From positions 186,001 through 250,000 of the forward strand of contig NZ_JAGHRE010000002.1 in the NCBI RefSeq assembly GCF_017743935.1: 64,000 nucleotides of DNA, written 5' to 3'. A model generated the notes under the pieces. The model searched no databases, was not told where the DNA came from, and worked only from the letters and a program-made list of their open reading frames with translations. The translations under genes were made by a program, and so were the position numbers. Positions 39,217 to 46,575 of this stretch are shown one piece after another. Source of the stretch: Tropicibacter sp. R16_0. GTDB taxonomy: Bacteria; Pseudomonadota; Alphaproteobacteria; Rhodobacterales; Rhodobacteraceae. The number at the start of each line of letters is the position of its first letter. Position 1 is the stretch's first letter.

Positions 39217-39684
39217 ATGCAAGTGAAACAGGCCATTCTGGCCGTGACCCTATTGGCGGGTGGCGCAACAGCAGCGGACGCAGGCCCGGATCAGGTCTCG
39301 ATCCTGCTGGGGTCGCATCACGTCGGCGCAACCCGCAATTTTGAAGAGTTCAATCCCGGCATCATCCTGACCTGGAAAGAGATACTTTGGCAGAACCGTC
39401 TGGATGTCGGCTTTGGCGTCTTTCGCAACAGTTATGGCGATGCATCGGTCGTGGCGACGACGGCGTTTCCCTTGGTGCGCAATCAGCATTGGGGGCTGGA
39501 CTTGTTCGCAGCGCTCGCGACCTATCCCGGAGAGGGCGATCAGTTCACCTATTCCATCGGTGATGTGGTGCCAATTGCAGGCCTGCAAGCTCGGTATCGC
39601 AACGTGTTTGTCCAGGCGATCCCGTCAGGTGGCAGCTCGGTGGATGCCACGCTGACGTATGGTTTGACGTTTGCGCTGGACTAA
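39217..39684 (+). CDS. Exported small protein, possible outer-membrane barrel
   Basis: This 155-residue protein has a signal peptide (MQVKQAILAVTLLAGGATAADA). The mature part has alternating hydrophobic/polar strands: SILLGSHHVG, NPGIILTWKEI, LDVGFGVFRNSYG, WGLDLFAALATYPG. It ends TLTYGLTFALD, with a terminal pattern like an outer-membrane beta-barrel strand although the last residue is Asp. The pattern SHHV followed by FNPGI recalls small barrel or lipid-modifying outer-membrane proteins of the PagP kind, but I cannot assign a family. A hairpin GCCCGG/CCGGGC lies just upstream, and a perfect CtrA box lies before that. Confidence 0.6.
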   Translation: MQVKQAILAVTLLAGGATAADAGPDQVSILLGSHHVGATRNFEEFNPGIILTWKEILWQNRLDVGFGVFRNSYGDASVVATTAFPLVRNQHWGLDLFAALATYPGEGDQFTYSIGDVVPIAGLQARYRNVFVQAIPSGGSSVDATLTYGLTFALD

Positions 39685-39689
39685 TCGTC

Positions 39690-40283
39690 TTACGTCAAAC
39701 GGACCTGGGTGCCGATCTTGACTAGAGCATAAAGCTCTTCCACGTGTTCATTATAAAGACCAATACAGCCGGACGAACTCTGACGGCCAATCTTGCGTGT
39801 GTCGTGGGTGCCATGCACCAGATAAGCAGGCCAAGTCAGATACATCGCGCGCGTACCCAGGGGGTTGCCCTGCTCGCCGCCCTCGATCCGTACCGGCAAG
39901 GAAGGATCGCGTTCGCGCATGGATGCGGTTGGCGTCCAGCTGGGGTTCTCGCGCTTGCGCACCACCTCGGTATAGCCGCGTTTGGTCAGCTCCTCGGACA
40001 TCGGGACAGACGAAGGATACAGACGATAGGTTCCATCCTCGCCCCAATAGTGCACCGCGCGGCTGGTGATGTCCGCCAACAGACAGCCGACCCCCAGCTT
40101 TTCGAAATGATCCTCCCACCGTTGCTGCGCAAAGGATGAGATGTTGCGGCGCACCGGGATCTGTGTCTCGATCGGCGGTTCATTTTGCGGAAATGCATCT
40201 TGTGCACGCAACAGCGCGGGCGTGGACAGGGTGGCGGCGACGCCCAGCAGGGCGCTACGGCGGGTGATTTTGCTGCCGGACAT
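39690..40283 (-). CDS. L,D-transpeptidase (YkuD domain), Tat-exported
   Basis: This 197-residue protein has a twin-arginine type leader (MSGSKITRRSALLGVAATL, with cleavage near ALLRAQDA). The YkuD catalytic motif is at the C-terminus: LVHGTHDTRKIGRQSSSGCIGLYNEHVEE, where the Cys of SGCIGL is the nucleophile and the His of HGT assists. It would form or exchange 3-3 peptidoglycan cross-links, or anchor proteins to the wall, in the periplasm. Roseobacters carry several paralogues of this small type. The stop is six bases from the convergent exported protein gene. Confidence 0.9.
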   Translation of the reverse strand: MSGSKITRRSALLGVAATLSTPALLRAQDAFPQNEPPIETQIPVRRNISSFAQQRWEDHFEKLGVGCLLADITSRAVHYWGEDGTYRLYPSSVPMSEELTKRGYTEVVRKRENPSWTPTASMRERDPSLPVRIEGGEQGNPLGTRAMYLTWPAYLVHGTHDTRKIGRQSSSGCIGLYNEHVEELYALVKIGTQVRLT

Positions 40284-40459
40284 TGAGACCTCGAATACCT
40301 TGAGTTTCGGGTAAATTAGGGTCGATGGCCCCTTATTTCCATAGGGGCAGGCTTCACATTTTCGCGGGTTGAAACGGCTAGGGACGCGCGTGGCAGAAAA
40401 GCGCCGATGCTCATTGGCGTCGGATGTGCTACACTGATGGCATTTTCAGGGAGTTGATT

Positions 40460-41326
40460 ATGGCATCAAACAAAATTGCAGTTGCGGTGATTCATGGAAT
40501 GGGCAGCCAGGGGAAGAAAACCCAAGGTGTCGACGAGATCAGTTTTTCGGCCGGTCTCTACAAGCGTTTGAAAGAGCACATGGGCAACCAGTTCTTTCAA
40601 CGTGTCGGCTGGCGCGAGATTTTCTGGGCAGACATCCTGCAATCCCGGCAAGAGGATTTCATCAAGGACAACCTGGCCGCAAAGGGTGCGCGCTGGATGA
40701 AAACAAGACGGTTCGTGATGCACAACCTGGCCGATGCGGCGTCGTATCGGCGCAACAAGGGCGACGCGCGTGATCAGATCTATCACCGCATCCATGCGCG
40801 GGTGCATCAGACCATCGCGCGGCTCGAAGAGATCACGGATGGAAACACACCGCTGGTGATCTTTGCGCATTCGCTGGGGGGGCACATCATGTCGAACTAT
40901 ATCTACGACATGATGAAAGGCGACCCCGAGGTGGCAGCAGGGTCGGACTTTCAACAGCTCAAGACAGTGGCGGGTTTCGTGACCTTTGGCTGCAACATCC
41001 CGGTGTTTTCTTTTGCCTACAAGCCCGAGGACATTCACCCGATCAAATATCCCGGCACCAAGATTCCGCAGTCTAAGCGTTTGCACCCCTGGTGGGTGAA
41101 CATGAACGACAAGGACGACGCGCTTGGCATGCCGCTGGCAGGAACCTCGCCAGAGTATCAGGCCCTGGCATCGTCGGGGCATTTGGATGACCGCTGGATC
41201 GACAGCGGCGGTGCCTTGGAGTTCTGGAACCCCGCTTCGCACAACGGCTATTGGACGGATCGACATTTCTATCGGCCGGCAGCGACCATCCTGCGCAATG
41301 CCATGAGCATCGGCCCAGTAACGTGA
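40460..41326 (+). CDS. Alpha/beta-hydrolase-like protein
   Basis: This 288-residue protein opens with a beta strand and oxyanion-type motif IAVAVIHGMGSQG and has a G-x-S-x-G-like nucleophile elbow LVIFAHSLGGHIMSNYIYDMM near residues 141-161, as in lipases or esterases. A late SHNGYWTD segment could supply the catalytic His. There is no signal peptide. I do not recognise a narrower family, and the middle part (KTRRFVMHNLADAASYRRNK) is unusual. AGGGAG precedes the ATG at 40460. The gene converges on mmsA with a shared terminator. Confidence 0.7.
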   Translation: MASNKIAVAVIHGMGSQGKKTQGVDEISFSAGLYKRLKEHMGNQFFQRVGWREIFWADILQSRQEDFIKDNLAAKGARWMKTRRFVMHNLADAASYRRNKGDARDQIYHRIHARVHQTIARLEEITDGNTPLVIFAHSLGGHIMSNYIYDMMKGDPEVAAGSDFQQLKTVAGFVTFGCNIPVFSFAYKPEDIHPIKYPGTKIPQSKRLHPWWVNMNDKDDALGMPLAGTSPEYQALASSGHLDDRWIDSGGALEFWNPASHNGYWTDRHFYRPAATILRNAMSIGPVT

Positions 41327-41330
41327 ACGA

Positions 41331-41360
41331 AAAACGCCCCGACCGATTGGTCGGGGCGTT
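41331..41360 (-). terminator. Terminator of mmsA
   Basis: AACGCCCCGACC and GGTCGGGGCGTT form a perfect 12-base stem with loop GATT. On the minus strand it is followed by TTTTCG. It lies between two convergent stops and probably serves mainly mmsA. Confidence 0.85.
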
Positions 41361-41380
41361 CTGGATCAGATCAGGTCTGA

Positions 41381-42880
41381 TTATTCCATGACGGGGATCG
41401 AGAACTCGCCGCCTTCTTTGATGCCCGACGGCCAGCGTGCGGTGATCGTCTTGGTGCGGGTGTAGAACTTGAACGCGTCGGGGCCGTGCTGGTTCAGGTC
41501 GCCGAATGCCGATTTCTTCCAGCCACCGAAGGTGTGATAGGCGAGCGGAACCGGGATCGGAACGTTCACGCCGACCATGCCGATGTTGATGCGGTTGGCA
41601 AAGTCACGCGCTGTGTCACCGTCGCGGGTGAAGATCGCGGTGCCGTTGCCGTATTCGTGGTCCATGGCCAGGCCGATGGCCTCTTCATAGGTTTGCGCAC
41701 GAACGGTGGACAGGACCGGGCCAAAGATCTCTTTCTTGTAGATGTCCATGTCCTTTGTCACGTTGTCGAACAGGTGCGCGCCGACAAAGAAACCTTCTTC
41801 ATAGCCTTGCAGGCTGAAATCACGGCCATCGACCACCAGCTTGGCACCCTGATCGATGCCCGACTGCACCAGGTTCAGGATGTTCTGCTTGGCCGCACCG
41901 GTGACGACGGGGCCATAATCCACGTCGTTGCCAGCGGTATAGGGGCCGACTTTCAGGGCCTCGACACGCGGGACCAGCTTTTCGATCAGGCGGTCGGCGG
42001 TCTCTTCACCCACCGGAACCGCGACCGAGATCGCCATGCAGCGTTCGCCCGCCGCGCCGTAACCGGCACCCACCAGAGCGTCGGCGGCCTGATCCATGTC
42101 CGCGTCGGGCATGATGATCATGTGGTTCTTGGCGCCGCCAAAGCACTGCACGCGCTTGCCCTGCGAACAGCCGGTGCCATAGATGTATTCGGCGATCGGG
42201 GTCGAGCCCACAAAGCCAACCGACTGGATGGTGTCGTTGTAGAGGATCGCGTCCACGGCTTCCTTGTCGCCGTTGACGACCTGCAAGATACCCTTGGGCA
42301 GGCCGGCTTCTTCCATCAACTCGGCCAGCATCAGCGGCACCGAGGGGTCACGCTCGGACGGCTTCAGGATGAAGGCGTTGCCACAAGCGATGGCCGGGGC
42401 AAACATCCACATCGGGATCATGGCGGGGAAGTTGAACGGCGTGATGCCTGCGGTGACACCCAGGGCCTGGCGCATGGAATACATGTCGATGCCGGGGCCG
42501 GCGCTGTCGGTGAACTCACCCTTCAGCATCTGGGGCGCGCCGATGCAGTATTCGACAACTTCCAAACCGCGCTGCACATCACCGGCAGCATCGGGCAGGG
42601 TCTTGCCGTGCTCGCGCGACAATGCTTCGGCCAGCTTGTCCATGTCGCGGTTCAGCAGGGCCACGAATTTCATCATGACACGCGCACGGCGCTGCGGATT
42701 GGTTGCGGCCCAAGCGGGCTGTGCAGCGGCGGCGATTTCAACTGCCTTTTCCATCTCGGCGGTGCTGGCCAGCGGGCATTTTGCCTGCACTTCGCCGGTT
42801 GCCGGGTTGTACACGTCCGCAAAGCGACCCGAGGTGCCTTTGACGTGTTCGCCGTTGATGTAATGCGTCAGTTCCTGCAT
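41381..42880 (-). CDS. mmsA: Methylmalonate-semialdehyde dehydrogenase (CoA-acylating)
   Basis: MmsA converts methylmalonate semialdehyde or malonate semialdehyde to propionyl-CoA or acetyl-CoA in valine, inositol and beta-alanine breakdown. The 499-residue ALDH has PFNFPAMIPMWMFAPAIACGN, the signature around GYGAAGERCMAIS with the catalytic Cys, and the C-terminal PVPLAYHTFGGWKKSAFGD. The ATG at 42880 gives the usual N-terminus MQELTHYINGEHV. In Roseobacters this enzyme can also take acryloyl-derived or DMSP C3 carbon. A divergent LysR gene with paired inverted repeats lies immediately upstream. Confidence 0.95.
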   Translation of the reverse strand: MQELTHYINGEHVKGTSGRFADVYNPATGEVQAKCPLASTAEMEKAVEIAAAAQPAWAATNPQRRARVMMKFVALLNRDMDKLAEALSREHGKTLPDAAGDVQRGLEVVEYCIGAPQMLKGEFTDSAGPGIDMYSMRQALGVTAGITPFNFPAMIPMWMFAPAIACGNAFILKPSERDPSVPLMLAELMEEAGLPKGILQVVNGDKEAVDAILYNDTIQSVGFVGSTPIAEYIYGTGCSQGKRVQCFGGAKNHMIIMPDADMDQAADALVGAGYGAAGERCMAISVAVPVGEETADRLIEKLVPRVEALKVGPYTAGNDVDYGPVVTGAAKQNILNLVQSGIDQGAKLVVDGRDFSLQGYEEGFFVGAHLFDNVTKDMDIYKKEIFGPVLSTVRAQTYEEAIGLAMDHEYGNGTAIFTRDGDTARDFANRINIGMVGVNVPIPVPLAYHTFGGWKKSAFGDLNQHGPDAFKFYTRTKTITARWPSGIKEGGEFSIPVME

Positions 42881-42897
42881 TGGATGTCTCCTCCGGG

Positions 42898-42928
42898 AAA
42901 TTTGCGCACAGGATAGGCTTGCAAATTT
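42898..42928. promoter_or_regulatory. Inverted repeat in the mmsA/LysR divergent promoter
   Basis: AAATTTGC and GCAAATTT are perfect 8-base arms separated by 15 bases, centred between mmsA and the LysR gene. The size suits a LysR operator. Confidence 0.55.
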
Positions 42929-42956
42929 CAATCGAACAGGGGCAAGATTTCAAAAA

Positions 42957-42970
42957 GGTTTTGCAAAACC
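42957..42970. promoter_or_regulatory. Palindrome before the LysR gene
   Basis: GGTTTTGCAAAACC is a perfect 14-base palindrome 15 bases before the LysR start. It shares the TTTGCAAA-like core with the neighbouring repeat, so it may be an autoregulatory site. Confidence 0.5.
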
Positions 42971-42984
42971 GCAAGAGGGGCAGA

Positions 42985-43881
42985 ATGGAACCACATTGGG
43001 ATGATATGAAGATCTTTCTCGCAGTGGCGAGAGAAGAAAGCTTGTCAGGGGCAGGACGCATTTTGAAGCTGGATCCCGCAACAGTGGGGCGGCGCATTGC
43101 GCGGCTGGAAACCTCATTTGATGCGCCGTTGTTCTTGAAGTCCCCGCAAGGATATTCGCTGACGACTGCGGGCGAGCGTCTGCTGTCCCATGGCGAGCAG
43201 GCAGAAGAAGCCATGCGCGCCGCCGCCGAAGCCCTCGCGGGGCCAAAGGACACGCTGGAGGGACAGATCCGTATTGGCGCGCCGGACGGATGCGCCAATT
43301 ACCTGCTGCCGCATGTCTGCGCAAAAATCTCGGAACAAAATCCGGATCTGGATATCCAGATCGTTTCGCTGCCTCGCGTGGTGAACCTGTCGCGGCGCGA
43401 GGCGGACATGGCCATCACCGTCAGCCCGCCATCAGCGGGGCGCTTGCTGGTTCAAAAGATCACGGACTACAAATTGAACTTGGTTGCGTCGCGGCGTTTG
43501 TTGGCCGCCGAACCGCCGATTGAAACGCTGGAGGATCTCAAGGGGCGGCGGTTTGTCGGCTATATTCCGGACATGATCTTTGACGCCGAACTGGATTACT
43601 TGAACGAGTTGGGCGTGGAACGTGTCCATCTGGCGTCAAACTCGGTTTCCGTCCAACTCAAGATGGTGGTTCAACTTGGTGGCTTTGGCATCGCGCACAC
43701 CTTTGCCATGCCGTCGCATCGACCATTGCGTAAGGTTCTGCCAGATGAATTTGAACTGACGAGAAGTTTCTATCTTGTACGTCATCAATCGGACCAACGC
43801 AGCGAGCGCATGAACCGATTTGCAGAGCTGCTGGTTGCGAGCCTCCGCGACGAAGTGGCCACCTTGGAAGCGGCGACTTGA
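42985..43881 (+). CDS. LysR-family transcriptional regulator (probable mmsA regulator)
   Basis: This 298-residue regulator has an N-terminal winged helix-turn-helix (MKIFLAVAREESLSGAGRILKLDPATVGRRIARLE) and a substrate-binding domain beginning near residue 93 with GQIRIGAPDGCANYLLPH. The HTH reads LDPATVGRR rather than the usual LSQSAVSRQ, a variant seen in a LysR subgroup. The ATG at 42985 is preceded by AGAGGGG. Divergence from mmsA by 104 bases, with two inverted repeats between, suggests it controls mmsA in response to a catabolic intermediate. The inducer is unknown. Confidence 0.88.
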   Translation: MEPHWDDMKIFLAVAREESLSGAGRILKLDPATVGRRIARLETSFDAPLFLKSPQGYSLTTAGERLLSHGEQAEEAMRAAAEALAGPKDTLEGQIRIGAPDGCANYLLPHVCAKISEQNPDLDIQIVSLPRVVNLSRREADMAITVSPPSAGRLLVQKITDYKLNLVASRRLLAAEPPIETLEDLKGRRFVGYIPDMIFDAELDYLNELGVERVHLASNSVSVQLKMVVQLGGFGIAHTFAMPSHRPLRKVLPDEFELTRSFYLVRHQSDQRSERMNRFAELLVASLRDEVATLEAAT

Positions 43882-43942
43882 CACCGTCACTTATTGCGGC
43901 AACGCTTTGGAATATGAAAGATTATTGCGGAGGTCCAGCGGC

Positions 43943-44377
43943 ATGCTAGTTCGGGCAATTTTGAACTCCAAATCGGGTTCCGGTGTGGTCACAGTCAAAC
44001 CCTCAGCCTCTGTTGCTGACGCAGCAAAGATTTTGTCGGAAAAGCGCATCGGGACCGTGGTTGTATCCGATGACGGAGAAACACCTGCGGGCATCCTCTC
44101 CGAGCGGGACATCGTGCGAGAGCTGGCCAAAAGCGGCAGTGGCTGCCTGAACCAGACGGTGAGCACGTATATGACATCGGAACTGGTGACTTGCACCAGC
44201 GATTCGAACGTGCAGGACATTCTTGCTCAGATGACCGAGGGACGTTTTCGCCATATGCCCGTCGTGGAAGAAGGCAAGCTGGTTGGCATCGTGACATTGG
44301 GCGATGCCGTCAAAGCGCAGTTGGCCGAGGTCGCGATGGAAAAAGACGCGCTTGCCGGCATGATCATGGGTCACTGA
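43943..44377 (+). CDS. CBS-domain protein
   Basis: This 144-residue protein consists of two CBS domains (about residues 8-65 and 75-135). Motifs include ASVADAAKILSEKRIGTVVVSDD, AGILSERDIVRELA, and FRHMPVVEEGKLVGIVTLGDAVK. Stand-alone CBS pairs usually bind adenine nucleotides and regulate a partner. The ATG at 43943 has GCGGAGGTCC upstream, and the frame before it overlaps the LysR gene. It precedes coaD by 71 bases, but a common role is not evident. Confidence 0.88.
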   Translation: MLVRAILNSKSGSGVVTVKPSASVADAAKILSEKRIGTVVVSDDGETPAGILSERDIVRELAKSGSGCLNQTVSTYMTSELVTCTSDSNVQDILAQMTEGRFRHMPVVEEGKLVGIVTLGDAVKAQLAEVAMEKDALAGMIMGH

Positions 44378-44448
44378 AATCCTGCTCTTGAACCCTGTGC
44401 GCACATGTGTTTGCGTGCGCAGCATAATGCCTCAAAGTGGAGACAATC

Positions 44449-44940
44449 ATGCGCGTCGGTTTGTATCCGGGAACATTTGACCCGATTACCCTTGGCCATG
44501 TAGATATCATTCGCCGCGCTGCAGCGCTCGTCGACAAGCTGGTCATTGGTGTTGCCATCAATCGCGACAAGGGACCTTTGTTTTCGCTCGAAGAGCGGGT
44601 CGCCATGATCGAGTCGGAATGTGCAAAGCTGTCAGAACAAACCGGCACCGAAATCGTTGCCCATCCGTTTGAAAACCTGCTGATCGATTGCGCCCATGAT
44701 GTAGGGGCGCAGATCATCGTCCGGGGATTGCGGGCTGTGGCGGATTTTGAATACGAGTTTCAGATGGTCGGCATGAACCGAGCATTGGACGACTCCGTCG
44801 AAACCGTCTTTCTGATGGCCGAAGCCCGGCACCAGGCGATCGCCTCGAAATTGGTGAAGGAAATCGCCCGGCTTGGCGGCGACGTCTCGAAGTTCGTGAC
44901 ACCAAAGGTGCATGAAGCTCTGACCGAACGCCTGGGCTGA
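44449..44940 (+). CDS. coaD: Phosphopantetheine adenylyltransferase
   Basis: CoaD adds AMP to 4'-phosphopantetheine in coenzyme A synthesis. The 163-residue nucleotidyltransferase has the G-T-F-D-P-x-x-x-G-H motif (LYPGTFDPITLGHVDIIRRA) and the HRGLRA-like IIVRGLRAVADFEYEFQMVGMNR near 87-109, with the ATP-binding ISKLVKEIA segment (ASKLVKEIARLGG) later. The ATG at 44449 follows GTGGAGACAATC; a GTG twelve bases earlier is also possible. Length is typical. Confidence 0.95.
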   Translation: MRVGLYPGTFDPITLGHVDIIRRAAALVDKLVIGVAINRDKGPLFSLEERVAMIESECAKLSEQTGTEIVAHPFENLLIDCAHDVGAQIIVRGLRAVADFEYEFQMVGMNRALDDSVETVFLMAEARHQAIASKLVKEIARLGGDVSKFVTPKVHEALTERLG

Positions 44941-45174
44941 AGCAGCGCCAAATATTGAGAACTGCGTCCTGCGTGTTGGCTTGGGCGTAGTTTTTTGTTT
45001 GGGGCTGCCGGAACCGGATCAGTACAACGCCGACAAGTTAGCCGACATAGCGCTCAAGATAATTGAAACAGGGCAGGCCTTTTCCCAGAAACTTGGGGCG
45101 GCAGAGATCAAAGGGCGGAGGATGATGACGACTTGTCTGCTCAACGGGTCAAAGGACCTTGGACGCCACACCAC
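44941..45174. other. Gap after coaD with a possible short open frame
   Basis: A frame on the + strand from TTG 44981 to the TAG at 45178 could encode 65 residues, including DKLADIALKIIETGQAFSQK and a tail GRRMMTTCLLNG. Its composition is plausible for a protein, but it lacks a good ribosome site and overlaps the stop of the small membrane gene. I see no RNA structure. It is listed as an unresolved stretch, possibly a decayed gene end. Confidence 0.25.
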
Positions 45175-45318
45175 CTAGCGCCAGAAGGCGAGCCATTCGA
45201 GGAATTCGAAGAATTTCTTGCCCAGAAAGTAGATGTGCTCGGTGCCGAAAAAGGTGATGTCGATCATCAATGCTCCGAGGATGAACACCGCAAGCCATAC
45301 GGCGATTTGATTGGTCAT
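45175..45318 (-). CDS. Small single-span membrane protein
   Basis: This 47-residue protein starts MTNQIAVWLAVFILGALMID, one membrane span near residues 6-22, then FFGTEHIYFLGKKFFEFLEW and ends LAFWR. A strong ribosome site GAGGATGAC precedes the ATG at 45318. It lies just downstream of gap on the same strand, separated from it by a terminator hairpin, so it may have its own promoter or partial read-through. I recognise it as a small gap-linked glyceraldehyde-region protein common in Roseobacters only by pattern; no function is assigned. Confidence 0.65.
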   Translation of the reverse strand: MTNQIAVWLAVFILGALMIDITFFGTEHIYFLGKKFFEFLEWLAFWR

Positions 45319-45338
45319 GTCATCCTCAAGAGAAAAGA

Positions 45339-45369
45339 AACGCCCGCCCAGATAACCTGAGCGGGCGTT
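45339..45369 (-). terminator. Terminator between gap and the small membrane gene
   Basis: AACGCCCGC (45339-45347) pairs with GCGGGCGTT (45361-45369), followed on the minus strand by TCTTTTC and on the plus strand by TTGTTT. It lies 22 bases after the gap stop. Confidence 0.75.
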
Positions 45370-45391
45370 TTGTTTCAAGGGGTTGGGTTGG

Positions 45392-46393
45392 TTACCCCAG
45401 CTTGCCCATGGCAACGGCCACATCGGCCATACGGACCGAGAACCCCCATTCGTTGTCGTACCAGGCCAGCACGCGAACCAGACGGTCACCGACGATACGG
45501 GTCTGATCGGGGGCAAAGATCGAGCTTTCGGGCGAGTGGTTGAAGTCGGTCGAGACCAGCGGCGCGGGCTCGTATCCAAGGACGCCTTTCAGAGCGCCTT
45601 CGGCGGCGGCGCGGGCGGCCTCGTTCACCTCTTCTGCGGTTACATCACGCGCCGCGCGGAAGGTCAGGTCTACGGCTGAAACGTTGGGGGTCGGCACCCG
45701 GATCGCAGACCCGTCCAGGCGGCCCTTGAGGTTGGGGAGCACTTCGCCAAGCGCTTTGGCGGCACCCGTCGAGGTCGGGATCATCGACATCGCGGCAGCA
45801 CGCGCGCGATACAGATCCTTGTGGCGACGGTCCAGCGTCGGTTGGTCACCGGTGTAGGCGTGGATGGTGGTCATGATACCATGTTCGATGCCAACGGCCT
45901 CGTCCAGAACCTTGGCCAAGGGCGCCAGGCAGTTGGTGGTGCAGGATCCGTTCGACACCATCTTGTCGTCTGCGGTCAGCTCGCCGTCGTTGACGCCGAA
46001 TACAATCGTCTTGTCGACGTTCTTGCCTGGTGCCGACAGCAGAACCTTTTTGGCGCCGCGCTCGAGGTGCGCGTTGGCCTTGGTGCCATCGTTGAATTTG
46101 CCGGTACATTCCAGAACAACGTCACAGCCGTCCCAGTCGAGCTCATTCATGTCGTAGGTCGAGAACATCTGCATGTCGCCCCGGCCCAGGTTCATGGTGC
46201 CGTCGCCGATGGTGACCTCGCCGGGGAAGCGGCCATGAACGCTGTCATATTTGATCAGGTGGGCAGCAGTTTCCAGGGGGCCGGTCGCGTTGACCTTGAT
46301 CACTTCGATATCGTCGCGTGCAGATGCGGCGATGTGGGACAGGGTGCAGCGGCCGATGCGGCCAAAACCGTTGATGCCAACCTTGATGGTCAT
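45392..46393 (-). CDS. gap: Glyceraldehyde-3-phosphate dehydrogenase
   Basis: GAPDH oxidises glyceraldehyde 3-phosphate to 1,3-bisphosphoglycerate. The 333-residue protein has the nucleotide fold start MTIKVGINGFGRIGR, the catalytic MVSNGSCTTNCLAPL with Cys151, and TTIHAYTGDQ. Where NAD-specific enzymes have V-N-D-L this one has V-N-A-T (Ala36), so the aspartate that holds the adenosine ribose is absent. The ATG at 46393 follows GGAGTCGC. Two CceR-like operator sites stand 87-120 bases upstream. Roseobacters usually have more than one gap gene, and this may be the anabolic form. Confidence 0.94.
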   Translation of the reverse strand: MTIKVGINGFGRIGRCTLSHIAASARDDIEVIKVNATGPLETAAHLIKYDSVHGRFPGEVTIGDGTMNLGRGDMQMFSTYDMNELDWDGCDVVLECTGKFNDGTKANAHLERGAKKVLLSAPGKNVDKTIVFGVNDGELTADDKMVSNGSCTTNCLAPLAKVLDEAVGIEHGIMTTIHAYTGDQPTLDRRHKDLYRARAAAMSMIPTSTGAAKALGEVLPNLKGRLDGSAIRVPTPNVSAVDLTFRAARDVTAEEVNEAARAAAEGALKGVLGYEPAPLVSTDFNHSPESSIFAPDQTRIVGDRLVRVLAWYDNEWGFSVRMADVAVAMGKLG

Positions 46394-46479
46394 TTTGCGA
46401 CTCCGAACATGTGCAATTGCCCCGCCGTATAGACGCCCTGAACGCGTGCAGAAAGTGCAAAAGCGCCGCATTTTGAGTG

Positions 46480-46513
46480 TGTTAGCGCAAACTTCACGCG
46501 GTTGCGCTAACGC
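46480..46513. promoter_or_regulatory. Paired palindromic operators upstream of gap (CceR-like)
   Basis: TGTTAGCGCAAAC at 46480-46492 and GTTGCGCTAACGC at 46501-46513 are mirror copies: GTTAGCGCAA and TTGCGCTAAC form a perfect 10-base inverted repeat. The same core stands before zwf. Confidence 0.6.
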
Positions 46514-46575
46514 TTGCACCAGACGTGCGATCGTTTAGGGTGCAGCTGCGACAGATCTAGGTGAAAGGTGTCCTT

